From: Gloeophyllum trabeum ATCC 11539
Lineage: Eukaryota > Basidiomycota > Agaricomycetes > Gloeophyllales > Gloeophyllaceae
Length of the DNA: 64,000 bases
Assembly: GCF_000344685.1 (NCBI RefSeq)
Contig: NW_006920430.1
Span: 147,748 to 211,747, forward strand
Direction: 5' to 3'
Shown here one piece after another: positions 11,503 through 21,469 of the stretch. The translations under genes and the position numbers were made by a program. How positions within the stretch are numbered: the stretch's first letter is position 1; the number at the start of each line of letters is the position of its first letter. Below the pieces are notes generated by a model. It saw nothing but the letters and a program-made list of their open reading frames with translations. It was not told where the DNA came from and made no database searches.

Positions 11503-12455
11503 TTATGCCAGAGCATGGACAATATGTTTCATAGCTTCAACTCGCCTCATACCTTCTTCACCCTGATTGCGAGGGCGACCATTGATGGGATTCCCAAAGG
11601 ACTGTGAATCGACACACGGTCCGCTGTCGCTTGCCATACGCGCGTGTCCGGAGGGACCAGCACCGCGTCTGCGCCCCAGCCGCCCTCCACCTACAGCGCT
11701 CTCGAGGATGCTCGCGGGCATCCCTGTAGTGCTACCCGCGCCGATCCCGTCCCCGCCGACGCTCCTGCTCTCCAGAAACCGCGTGTCGAGGGTGTTCCCG
11801 GGCTGGTGCCCGTTTGGAAAAGGTACTGAGGAGGAGCGAATGTGCGAGCGACCGTTGCTGGACTCTGACAGCGATTTGGAGAATCCTGGCGGCGGGACGG
11901 GGAGGGGGTCGTTGGATATCGTGCTGGCGGGCCTGCGCTGGGAGGTGTGACGCGGCAGCGTATTATACAAAGATGGATGAGGGTGACAGGACGTGGAAGG
12001 AGGGTGGGACACCGATTGTTGCATGGGGGGAGCGTGGACGTTCGTAGTCGGAAGCCGTTTCGCTGGACGAACTTGCGTACCTGCCTGAAGTTCCATGCCG
12101 GACACAGACGAGTATAACGGATAGACTCACCGTGACCGTTAGCCTGCTTCACCCTCCTCGTATTTCTGCCATTAATATAGTACTCCGCCGAGATAATCTC
12201 ATCCGGTCTCCCGTCCCCGTGCTTCATGAGCATCCTCGGCGGGAGACTCGCAATCGTCCGCCTATCCTCCTCTTCATCTTTGAGGTACATCGACGGCACC
12301 GACCTCTGGTCCTGCGACGGTGCGCGATAGACGTTCGCGGAAGAGTGATTGCGGACCCACGACGCGGTCCGGGCGGGCGCGATGGTCGCATGTTCGACCG
12401 TAGACGAAGAAAGCTGCAGCGTGGACAAGTTCACATCAGGACGAGCAGCCTGCAT
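11503..12455 (-). CDS. Ser/Pro/Arg-rich hypothetical protein (300 aa)
   Basis: I do not recognise this protein. Two exons, 12455-12131 and 12080-11503, join through a ~50 nt intron (CACG|GTGAGT ... GGCAG|GTACGC) in a consistent phase. The N-terminal half is mixed and charged and includes DEIISAEYYINGRNTRRV. The second half is rich in Ser, Pro, Gly and Arg and is probably disordered. The segment AEYY..GRNTRRV resembles the open stretch at the very left edge of the window (WYYNEEGG..MRRV), so the two hypothetical genes may be distant relatives. No catalytic or membrane feature is seen. An overlapping frame on the same strand stays open because of GC-rich codons and was rejected. Transcription runs toward the DUF2264 fragment. 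Confidence 0.5.
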
Positions 12456-13443
12456 GTTGTTTAGCCGACTAGGTGTGGGCGTAAAGAAGTTTCAGCCTTT
12501 TGAGGGATATGGCATGGTTGAGCGATAGACGCTCGACCCAGCAGTGCAGACTGAGCTGCTGCAGCACGGGCGGAGACAATGAGGCAGCTTCGGACGCTAT
12601 TGTCGCGCGCAGGAGGAAAGAAATAGATAAACACGTTCGGTTACGCTGAAATCTATAAAACTCGTCGCAAATGTCTTCCGGTGGATGAGAGACGTTGTTT
12701 GACTGGCAATCAGCAGGCCAGCGTCGACTCCGTCGAGGCAGAGCACGCTCGTCAGAACCGTGGGAAGGCACTCTACACCGGACGGCTGGGCTACGCGGCG
12801 TCTCATTGGCTGAACGAACTTAGAGGGGCCGTAGGATAGAGTAAGTCGCTGCTGCCCGAGTCTCCCTAGAAGCATGACAGAGGCATTAATTTGGCATGCA
12901 GAAAGTTTTAGGCTGGGCACTTTACTCAAGCAAGTAGAGAAAATTCCATTCTGGAACCACTAGTATTGGGCATCCACGACATATTCTCAAGCACGGATAT
13001 TCAATACCAGCTCTAGACTCGGATGTCTTTCTTACGATTACATCGGTAACTCTTATAGATAGGCCTCAAAATTTTACGTATCCCTTGCTGTAAGAGCACT
13101 ATTCATACAAGTGTCATGATACGAGTCAATCAATTCCTACTTTGACATAGGATAATCGGCGAAGAGACAACTGAGCTCACTCATCCTTGACAACATCCAA
13201 TGATTATGGGCCGTCATGTGAGACTCCTATATCCATCCCATAAGAGATGTTCTTAGACACACCACATCAACCTTACAAGCTATCACTGAGTTTAAGGCTG
13301 TAGTAATTTATTCTCTTACACTTCGAGAAAGTGCGAAATACATAGGTACATTATACATACATTCACTACAACCAACAAAATTGGACCGTCGTCAAGGATA
13401 ACCCAGAGACTCATACGGAGCCTCTGGAGTCCACTACTGGTGG
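12456..13443. other. intergenic region, nothing recognised
   Basis: This 988 bp region contains the 5' flank of the gene starting at 12455 and the 3' flank of N2. From about 12950 it is AT-rich. Open frames near 12469-12929 on the minus strand look like chance. I see no RNA gene or repeat. Confidence 0.45.
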
Positions 13444-14934
13444 TTACTTTCTTGTTTGGCGACTCGTCTCCACACCGCCCATCTCACCTTGGGGGACACT
13501 GGTAAGTAACTGCACTGTGTGAGATGTCTCCGTATGTTTGTCCGTTTTCTCTTTTTTCTGGAGCGCAAAGTCCTTTCCCACATCCTCCCACCATCCTACC
13601 ATGCCTTTCGTTGTAGTCCATGCGCTGAAGAGAACCAAGTAGCGCACATTTTCCTCGTCCGCATATATCCATGTTACTTCTTTCTTCGAGTCTCCAGCGC
13701 TGGGTTGTCCTTTGGGTTGAGTACCTTCCGAGCTGCTTCCAATAACTTCTTCACCTGGTTTGCTCGTTGCGGTATGAGAGGGAGAAAACACTTCCGTCTC
13801 GGGCTTCTTCCCGCCCGTCGTCCCCTCTTCCTTCGATTTATTCTTAGTGTGCCCTCGAGCACTCTTCCGGACGCCCTTCCTCGACTTTATTTGATTTTTG
13901 TAACGCTTTGCATCCTCTGGCAAGGTGCTCGGCACCATGGCTACCAAATTATGCCTGTAGTCTCCCAATGCTGCCATGTCGGTGTCATAGTGAACAGCAT
14001 AACGAAGCATCTGCTGAAGAGAGGCCCGCATCCCGAGTACATGGCCCTCATATTTGCCTGTGGGTATGCTTCCCCCTAGCTTGATAGCGTCTTTAGCTAT
14101 CGTATTCAGCGCTTCAAAATCTATCTGGCCTAGCTTCTGCACTCATACATGTTGCGTCAGCCTTGCATCAACAGGATAGAGTGTATACCACGTACCTTCA
14201 CTTCAAAGGGAAATAAATTCATCTCGATATCAAAAATGGCAGGGTCCTTGCGTGCCTCAGATACCCGACTTTTGCTGGTCGTAGGCCTCTCTGATTTGAG
14301 CTCCGTGGCCACCGCATCCTGACGCGCCTCCATTCCGCGAGTCCTGGCTTCCTTCTTATGGAATAAAACGGAGAATATCAAATCCGTCCGGACACCACCA
14401 GCAGTATCTCGGGCATTTGCAGAACTCCATTGTTCAATCGGCAGCTGAATATATGTATCATAGGCCATGGCGGCAGCGGCCGTCCGCAATTCAGTAGTAA
14501 GGCACTGGTTCTTGTCATTGACTTGGGTATTATGGCTTTTCTCCGGCTCCATCAGCTGCCATACTGGATGCACCAGTTGCGAGTGCAAGGCTTGCCTGGA
14601 TGAGTATCAGCTTCTCGCATATAGATATTATCAAGTATACTCACACCGTGGAGCCTTCACTTTCAATGTATTTGGTTGCAATGCGAAGTGTCTGCGGCTC
14701 GATATCTAAGCCGTGCAGCAAAGCCTCGAACGTTTTGAATTCTTCATGATCGCGAAGCAGCGAGAAATTGGGCTTTAAGCAGTAGTCCGAGAGGACCTGA
14801 TCCGCCCATAAGGCTGTCTTCGTGTGGCGCCTAGCGCTTATATTCACGTCGAGTAGGCCTTTTGTTGGCGCCCGTTCCACTGCTGGTAGCCTGGAAGCTA
14901 CCCATCTCTCTGACTTGCTGGGTACTGAGGTCAT
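13444..14934 (-). CDS. N2: PD-(D/E)XK nuclease-like protein (460 aa), partner of K3
   Basis: Three exons: 14934-14645 (290 nt, same as N1), 14595-14196 and 14136-13444. Shared blocks with N1 are WADQVLSDYCL at the N-terminus, VHPVWQLMEP, DTAGGVRTDLIF (Asp ~168), FPFEVK (Glu 228, Lys 230), then LGGS..TGK and LQQMLRYAVHYDTD. The Asp, ExK and following helix fit a PD-(D/E)XK nuclease-like core. The ExK again ends exactly at an exon border. The C-terminal third is Lys/Ser/Glu-rich and variable, but closes with TWIYADEENVRYLVLFSAW, which aligns loosely with the N1 end. A TATAAAAAG box at 15012-15020 (minus strand) lies about 80 bp upstream of the start. A long plus-strand open frame across this gene is its antisense shadow. 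Confidence 0.65.
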
Positions 14935-15807
14935 TGTACGGTGTCCTGTTGGATTAGTGAGGAGTGTTGCGAGTTGATGCTTCCTTTCAAACCGAAGCTA
15001 TGACACTCAGGCTTTTTATATGGTATATTAGGCCACATTTGCCACGACATTCTGTCTTTCTGGCGTTTCCGGTATGCAGATACAAGGTGATTCTTCTCAG
15101 AAAGCAAACAAAGCACCTGGTATTGCAAAACCTGTCATCGGGTATGGGGGAGTTCGATAATAAAGGTGGACTTGGCGTACTGTCGGAGTAAGGGAATATT
15201 CATGCTAGGGTGATTGGTCAGCATGAGATCTAATCTTCATCAGACTCTCGCTTCATGTAGTTATCTGTGAGGACCAAGATTGTATCCCTACGATCTCCAG
15301 GTAAAGTAGTTTGGAGCGCGTGCACACAATTCAATGAAGGCAGCGGCACAAGCACCCAGTTGGAAACATCGCACAAGATCTGTATCATTTGTAATGGATG
15401 AATACAATAACATTAAGAGGGTTTCATGTCCGTCCACCCGAAAGCTCTGATATGCTGAGGAAGGGCCGTGATTGGCAGTGAGTTCAAAGTTTCGGGAAGT
15501 GCGGTCGTTTGATAAGGGAGTGAGTGACTAAGACATATTAATCGGTGCGATACATCTCTATATCAAAACACGCATTGGAAGCCGTACCGTATCTTTAGAA
15601 AGTTTAAGATCATGTTACAGCTTCAAACACAAGGACTCAAGGAGTGCGACTCGGAGTGGAATCAGTTGCTTCATAAGTATGTTCCGTGGCGCAATCAACA
15701 AGCACGTGGCGACCTCAATAATGAAGACCAACCATGATCATTGTTGCCATGCCAGTGGTATAAAAGCCTGGTGTTTGGACGCCTATGCAGTATACTACAG
15801 AACGAAC
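14935..15807. promoter_or_regulatory. shared promoter region of N2 and K3
   Basis: This 873 bp divergent region has two clear TATA boxes: TATAAAAAG on the minus strand (15012-15020) for N2 and TATAAAAG on the plus strand (15759-15766), 49 bp upstream of the K3 start. It mirrors the K1/N1 promoter region in size and layout. I saw no obvious longer shared block between the two regions by eye. Confidence 0.55.
15759..15766 (+). promoter_or_regulatory. TATA box of K3
   Basis: TATAAAAG lies 49 bp upstream of the K3 ATG. It supports choosing 15808 as the start, because earlier in-frame ATGs lie at or upstream of this box. Confidence 0.55.
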
Positions 15808-18175
15808 ATGCCACCTTCGCCTCCGCCCTCCAGTCCCGCCTCCGGGTGTCCCTATGATCCCAACATCAGTGGTGATTCTGGCGAGACACTGAATCTCGTC
15901 AGGGACCACTACGGCGATCTCCTTCTGGTCACTCCGGCCGATTTTTTGTCTTTCCCAGTCCCAGTCCGTACAGGGGAACAAGACTTCAGCTTTCCCAACC
16001 TCATAACTGCCCCAAGCCCCACCTCTGAGGATGTTCAAACCACAGATCCTGACCTCTTAGAAAATGATACTGAGGATCCACCTGCTGTTCTCGAAGTATA
16101 TGATTGGTGGAACAAGCTCAGCCTCTCCTATAAATTCTGCTTCAGTGATTTGCTCTTGAGGTTTCGGTCATGCCTCATTGACTCTAGGGATGACTACCTT
16201 TTGACCGCACATAGGTGAGCCTTTCGGTGACGTCTTGTCCATGGTAAAGTTCATTGGTAGAGCCTGATACCCTTGCCACAGCTCCGTCATAGCCAAGTAT
16301 CTCTTACCGGCACTAAAATTTGCGAATCGGGATATCTTTGATCCTGTGAGCAACCTCGGGCCGCTAGAAATCAGAGAAGTGCGAACAGCAAATGGTAGAA
16401 GCTGAGTTATTTAACCAATATTGCTCTCACATCTCGGTCTGTAGGCATGGACCAGGCCTTCATACTGGGATTCCGCATCCATGACAAGTCCCAAGGTTGG
16501 GATGCTAATCCCAAGTTCACCAAGTTTTCTGAGGAGATACCGATGAACAAGAGGGCTCTATTAACAGGGATATTTTTGGTAAGTGAAGCAGTCCATCAGC
16601 ATCGACAACAGTTAAACGAATCATACCATTATAAAGAAACCTGGAACGATACACCGGGATGACTTGACTGGTGACTCCAAACCCATGATGGTTCCTTCAG
16701 GAAGTCAGATCGGAATGATCGTTCTGGAGCTTAAACGCCTATGTGATATTACTGGCGCATCATATGGCTTCTTCTCTGACGAGATAGTCTCTGTCGTCTA
16801 CGACAATACAGAGTGTCGACCGCCAGAGAGGGCAGTCCTGCAAGTCATTGACCCAAGGAAGATTTCTGTCCGTATGATGATTTCGATCCTCTTATGGGTC
16901 GAAGCAAACCGGTTCTGTATAAACGCGACAGTTATCTTACCGCGTCCCAGCCCATACCAAGGCGCGTTATGGCGAGGATGGCTCAAGGTTCCGGGCGGAG
17001 AGATGAAGGAGCTCATTCTTTACACTCGCGCGATAAGCCCGGAGAACGGAATCCTGAAGAGAACCTTCTCCGAGTTTGATATCTACACTCTTCAACGTTG
17101 TCCGGGAGCATGGGCTGGTTTTGTCGAATGGAAACAGGCCGTCGAAGCTCAGGCCAGATCATCTCCGCTGAAAGCGGGAGACATCCTGAAGGTGAACTGG
17201 GATGCAATCGAGAAACAGTATACGCTCTGGCGCGCGGAGCCTGACGCATACTACCACGATATTCCCGAAGAGTCTGCCCGCATTGCGTTGCGGTACATGA
17301 GGCCAAAAGATCGTTCACTCCAAGCTTGGGCGGCGAAGGCGAAGCCTGAGGAACTGTGGTTTGAGATCGAGGAAGTTCGAAGTGCTGGCTCGCGTCAATT
17401 TTCTCAAATTTTCTTCGGGAGACTATGCGGCAGAGGACCGCTGCTTTGTCTCAAGCTGTTCGACGAACGGTACTTTCCGTTCCCTGACGACCCTGATGAT
17501 GACGAAGCACCTACGGTGGACTTCGAAAATACGCACGCGAGCCAACTGCTCATGAACCTCCATTTTGCTGTGGATATGATCCGCCGCGAGGAGTCTGTGT
17601 ATGACCGACTGAGAGATTTCCAAGGCTCCTTTATTCCACATTGTTATGGATTTCATACGGTGAGCAATTTGAATATTTCCCCGAGATGACGTGTCTGACC
17701 TCCTGCTAGTTTACTTTGCCAGGGAATACTTGGACGTTCCCCGGCTTGCTCATGGAGATAATCGAGGGTCCTGAGATCGGCGATTGCGAAGTGCACCGCT
17801 GGACCATTGAGGAACAACGAGACTTCGTAAGTTATACTGCAGTGTGCACAGTAGTGATACTGCGTCTCTCAGGCTCGCGACTGATTCCTACTCCCTCAGG
17901 TCACCCATGTACGGCACTGCGAGCGGGTGTTCAAGTTCGCTGAAATCGAGCAGACGGATTGGAATGACCGGCAGATGATGTGTCCCGTGGATTCTTCTGG
18001 TCATCGGCACGCCGTATTTCTCGACTTCGCATTTGCGAACCAGCGGTTGGGGGAGCATAGAGGAAAGCCGCCCACGGAAGATGCTATAGTTCTGAAATAT
18101 CTCCTTATTGACAGCGGCATCGACAGGAAAGTCATGGATGAGTGTTGGTTTCCCCTGGTGGCTGACGAGCAGTGA
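15808..18175 (+). CDS. K3: kinase-like protein (689 aa), partner of N2
   Basis: Six exons: 15808-16214, 16282-16394, 16445-16578, 16637-17659, 17710-17826 and 17900-18175. The start at 15808 lies just after the TATA box and aligns with the K1 start; longer in-frame starts would fall on or before that box. It is closest to K1: both share EDPPAVLE near the N-terminus, GxIHR(D/E)D at the start of the long exon, YSQIFF and SQ.FFG.LCGRGPLLCLKLFDERY. Kinase-like signatures are LKLFDER, RREESVYDRL, PHCYGFH, EQTDWNDRQM (Asp ~618) and DFAFANQRLGEH. The HRD His is Gln and DFG is DFA, as in its paralogs. Here the intron before the long exon has a normal GT donor, unlike K2/K4/K5. It has one intron more than K1, inside the GFRIHDK region. 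Confidence 0.8.
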
Positions 18176-19192
18176 GACATGGTTGGGAAATCAACTACCT
18201 CCCGCTTGATAATGCCCCTTGGAACACATCCTCCAATACTATTCAAACGCTGATCTTCGTGCGCTAGTATGTTACCTGTGAATAGTCCAATGAGTTCAAT
18301 GTCGACAACATCTCTTGATTCTCTTCATCGATTGGGAGATCACCTACTCACAACATGTCATCCTCCAGAAATTCGGAGATGGTGATTTTCATTTCCTCAG
18401 ATGAGTAAATGTGTATGCGTGCAGGGATGAGGCAGTCTAATTATAGATAAACTCGCTCTGCATGTAGCGGCGTATGCTCATACCTGCCTGGAAGAAGACG
18501 ACTAGTCTACGCTGCTGCCCATGAAGAAGAGCCGGATGGCTGCGGAGAAGACGAACACAGTGATCGCATTCGCTTGCTAGGCGTACTGACCGGTGAGGCG
18601 GCGTTGACACTGGAAGCGATAGTAAGCGTAGAGCCGTCACGTATTGACGGTCTCCTATGGCTTAAAGGAAAGTTCGGGTGGGCAATGATGGTGGTGCGGC
18701 TATAGTATACGGCTCTTCAAGGTCATGTCTACTACGCGGGGTCGAAGTGTATGAATGGCTGAGGGAAGATGACGAACATTCAAATCAGGAAACACCAAAT
18801 TCTATAGTGGTTTCCCCCCGGACACATAGTCCTCCATAGGTCTATAGAGGTCGGATAGGGGGAAACCAAAATAGGCAGTCATAGGTGAGATGCGTTTCCT
18901 GATGTTTGCAGGGAGCCGCGGGAATGGTCAACGACAGCCTTGGCAGAACGGTCATAGGACGCAATCAACCTTCCCGAACGTTAACAACTCTCTCGATTGC
19001 TCACTGTCCTTTCGTTCTGTAGGTCGACGTCCTAGTAAGTGGTCTGACGGAGGCGGCCTTCCGTCTACGTCGGTGCCAGTTCAAGACACGTTGACGCCAC
19101 GAAGACATTACCGTCACCACCGCCATCCCAGCCTATCTTCGATCTTCCTGAAGTACAGAATATTAGGCCTGCGCCTTAAAGCTACCAGTACT
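18176..19192. other. intergenic region between K3 and K4
   Basis: No gene is recognised. The region holds the hairpin at 18808-18868 and, near its end, an open frame that reads into K4 exon 1 but has no counterpart in K2 or K5, so it was not taken as coding. Confidence 0.45.
18808..18868. repeat. 61 bp hairpin with 11 bp arms
   Basis: TGGTTTCCCCC (18808-18818) and GGGGGAAACCA (18858-18868) are perfect reverse complements around a 39 nt spacer. The heptamer TCTATAG occurs at 18801-18807 and again in the loop at 18841-18847. This may be a small foldback element or chance. Confidence 0.5.
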
Positions 19193-21309
19193 ATGCTCGT
19201 CTCCCCACTGCAGCTTCTAAATGCCCAGGTACCTGTGCGAGCACGTGCACCATCTGGTGTGTTTGCTACAGATCGTACCATCTCGTACAACCTCAGGCTT
19301 GCGGAAGGCGCACCGGACACATATATATTAGACCGCGGGTTCCCATCGTTCGGCGAATCGGAAATGGTGGGACTCAAGCTAGCTCTTCTACGCATGAGGT
19401 ACTGTTTGCTGGAGTCTCCAGAACTGCAAGTATCCTCTAGGTATGCATCCGTCGTCGCATTCTCTACCAACCTTATACGTATAATCTGGGGGAAGCGTAT
19501 ATGAGAAGTACCTACAACCTGTCGTGGATCTGGTGAATCGTTTCTTCTTCCCCCCCGATAATGCGCACGGCCCTTTGCAGGCGAGGTCCACTGAAGGGAG
19601 CGAAAGTATGGCGCCATTTCATGACAATTCACAGGAGCCGAGTCTAAAACTGAGCCCAGATATACGGCACCTGGCCCACATTGGTTTCCGTGTCGATGAC
19701 TCCGATTCTCCTGGACGAGTTTGGAAGGGGCCACGCACCGAAGTCAAAACATGGAAAGCGTCCAAGAGATGTATTTGTGTCGTCTTATTCGTGGTTTGTT
19801 CAACTCATATCTCGTCGATTCAGCTAACTGACCTGGAGTGTGTAGGATGTTAGCACTATCCAAGTCGAAAGTCTACCTTGTGTCCTCTATGCAGGGTCGC
19901 CTATGGCTAGCCTCGTTGCCGAAGCTATGGTTCAGTGCCAGGAAACGGAAGCCACATATGCCATCATCACCGACGAAGTCCGATCGCTCGTGCTACGAAG
20001 CAACGTAGATCTAGAAACTGACATCGACGCTGAGATATTTGTCGCTGAGAAGGTCTCTATTCGACAAATTATTACCCATTTTGTCTACAGAGAGACTCGG
20101 GAAAAGGGCCTCTGTGTTTTGGATTATGTTTCCTCAGACCCTGTCTGGTCAGGCGTTACAGCTTCGAGGAACCCTAGGCCCTTGCCGAGACTCCTGCTAC
20201 GCAGGTCATTCGAGGACTTCGATGTGTATACCATGCAGAGGGACAAGTTGGCTTGGGACGATTTTATGATATGGTGGAAGATATACGACGAGGAGGCCGG
20301 GATTTCTGGCATGGCCCCATGGAACCTGCAACCTGGTACACGTCTTCCCGCCTCGCAATTACGCATCTTTGGCGAAGGGGGACATCAGGTGTGGATCCCA
20401 CAAGGTCGCCCCTTTATCCCCATCCCATTCGAGACAAAAGCACTAGTCGTGCGACGTTACAGACCAAGGGAAGACCACCTGCATCATCTCTACGCCGGAA
20501 GAGTGCACGATCCAAACTCCCAGGGCCACTCGTTCGAGATCTCGTCCGCTATATCGGCCGGCCGAGCGCAATACTCTCAGACCTTTCTGGGCCGCTTCGA
20601 CGGAGAGGGACCGCTCATGTGCTTGAAACTCTTCGATGAACGTTTCTTTCCCTTACCAGAGCGTGCATGGGGCCATCAGTATCGCCATTCTCGAGAGAGA
20701 CTTACGGACTTCAACCTTGCTCTGGACATGATTCGACGAGAGGAAGCGGTTTACAAGCGGCTTGAGTATCTTCAAGGCTATCTTATTCCGCACTGTTACG
20801 GCTTCCACAAGGCACGTCCCAGTCTGTAGAGTGCCGAACAGTACTAATCGCATAGCGTCTAGTTTCTACTGCCGGGTGGGTGGCACGTATACGGGCTGCT
20901 CATGGAAGCTATTGACGGCCCTACGTTGGAGATGTTGGATATCAAAGACCGACCACAGGAGCAACAAATCGACTTCGTGCGTCGAACTGTAGCTTCTCCT
21001 CCCCTTTGCTCACCTGTTCGGTAGATCACGCGGCTTCGTCACGGACTCAGGGCCATCAGATTTGCGGGAATTGAGCAGACGGACTGGCATCTCAATCAAA
21101 TTCTGTGTCCTCCAGACCCCCGGGATCCGAGCCTCGCCCCGGACATTGTGTTCATTGATTTTGCTTTTGCTCTGCAGAATCTTGGCGAGGAGGAGGGATG
21201 CCCCCTCCATCTTGATCCGAGAAACCTTGAAAATGCACTATATGATTGGGGAATTGACGAAGACATCATGAAGTCCTGTTGGTTCGAAGCCACTGAGGAA
21301 GAGTACTGA
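19193..21309 (+). CDS. K4: kinase-like protein (618 aa)
   Basis: Six exons: 19193-19440, 19496-19605, 19660-19793, 19846-20811, 20863-20976 and 21025-21309. The start MLVSPLQ is shared with K5. Exon 2 (110 nt), exon 5 (114 nt) and exon 6 (285 nt) match K2 and K5 in length. Intron 2 (19606-19659) also stays open if unspliced, so its removal rests on alignment to K2/K5. Intron 4 begins with a GC donor (AAG|GCACGT). Kinase-like features are LKLFDER, RREEAVYKRLEYLQ, PHCYGFH, PGGWHVYGLLMEAI, EQTDWHLNQI (Asp ~544) and DFAFALQNLGEE. The HRD His is Gln and DFG is DFA. It has no adjacent N-type gene; only a ~50 bp remnant of the DUF2264 gene follows it. Confidence 0.8.
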
Positions 21310-21418
21310 TCGCGCTTCAAATCTTCATTCGGCGCATGCTACCAGTAGACAGAATACAGCTGAAGCGCTGCTGTATGTCGTATACAATCCAGTCATGATT
21401 TACCAATATACATTGAGG

Positions 21419-21468
21419 TTAATGGACATCCTGCCCGTCATCGCCTCCGCGTCTCAGTGCATTAACTG
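21419..21468 (-). pseudogene. 50 bp remnant of DUF2264 3' end behind K4
   Basis: This stretch is nearly identical to 10725-10774, the end of the DUF2264 pseudogene behind K2 (TTAATGGACATCCTGCCCGT, continuing to GCATNAACTG). It includes the equivalent of the stop codon region. The sequence then switches directly to the upstream region of K5. It shows that K4 too once had a DUF2264 neighbour that was lost in the rearrangement joining the K4 and K5 units. Confidence 0.75.
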
Positions 21469-21469
21469 C

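Noticed and set aside
11691..12130. Unspliced continuation of the 12455 gene in its first frame
   Set aside because: The frame is open, but a good GTGAGT donor and CAG acceptor exist and the alternative frame runs to a natural end with consistent composition. The choice is not certain.
13519..14079. Long plus-strand open frame (186 codons) across N2
   Set aside because: It lies antisense to N2 exon 3, whose minus-strand reading has the motifs and splice sites shared with N1. The plus reading has no counterpart in N1.
15679..15807. Longer start for K3
   Set aside because: It would begin upstream of the TATA box at 15759-15766 and has no similarity to the K1 N-terminus.
18890..19192. N-terminal extension of K4
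   Set aside because: The frame is open upstream, but K2 and K5 start at the homologous MLxSPLQ and share no sequence before it.
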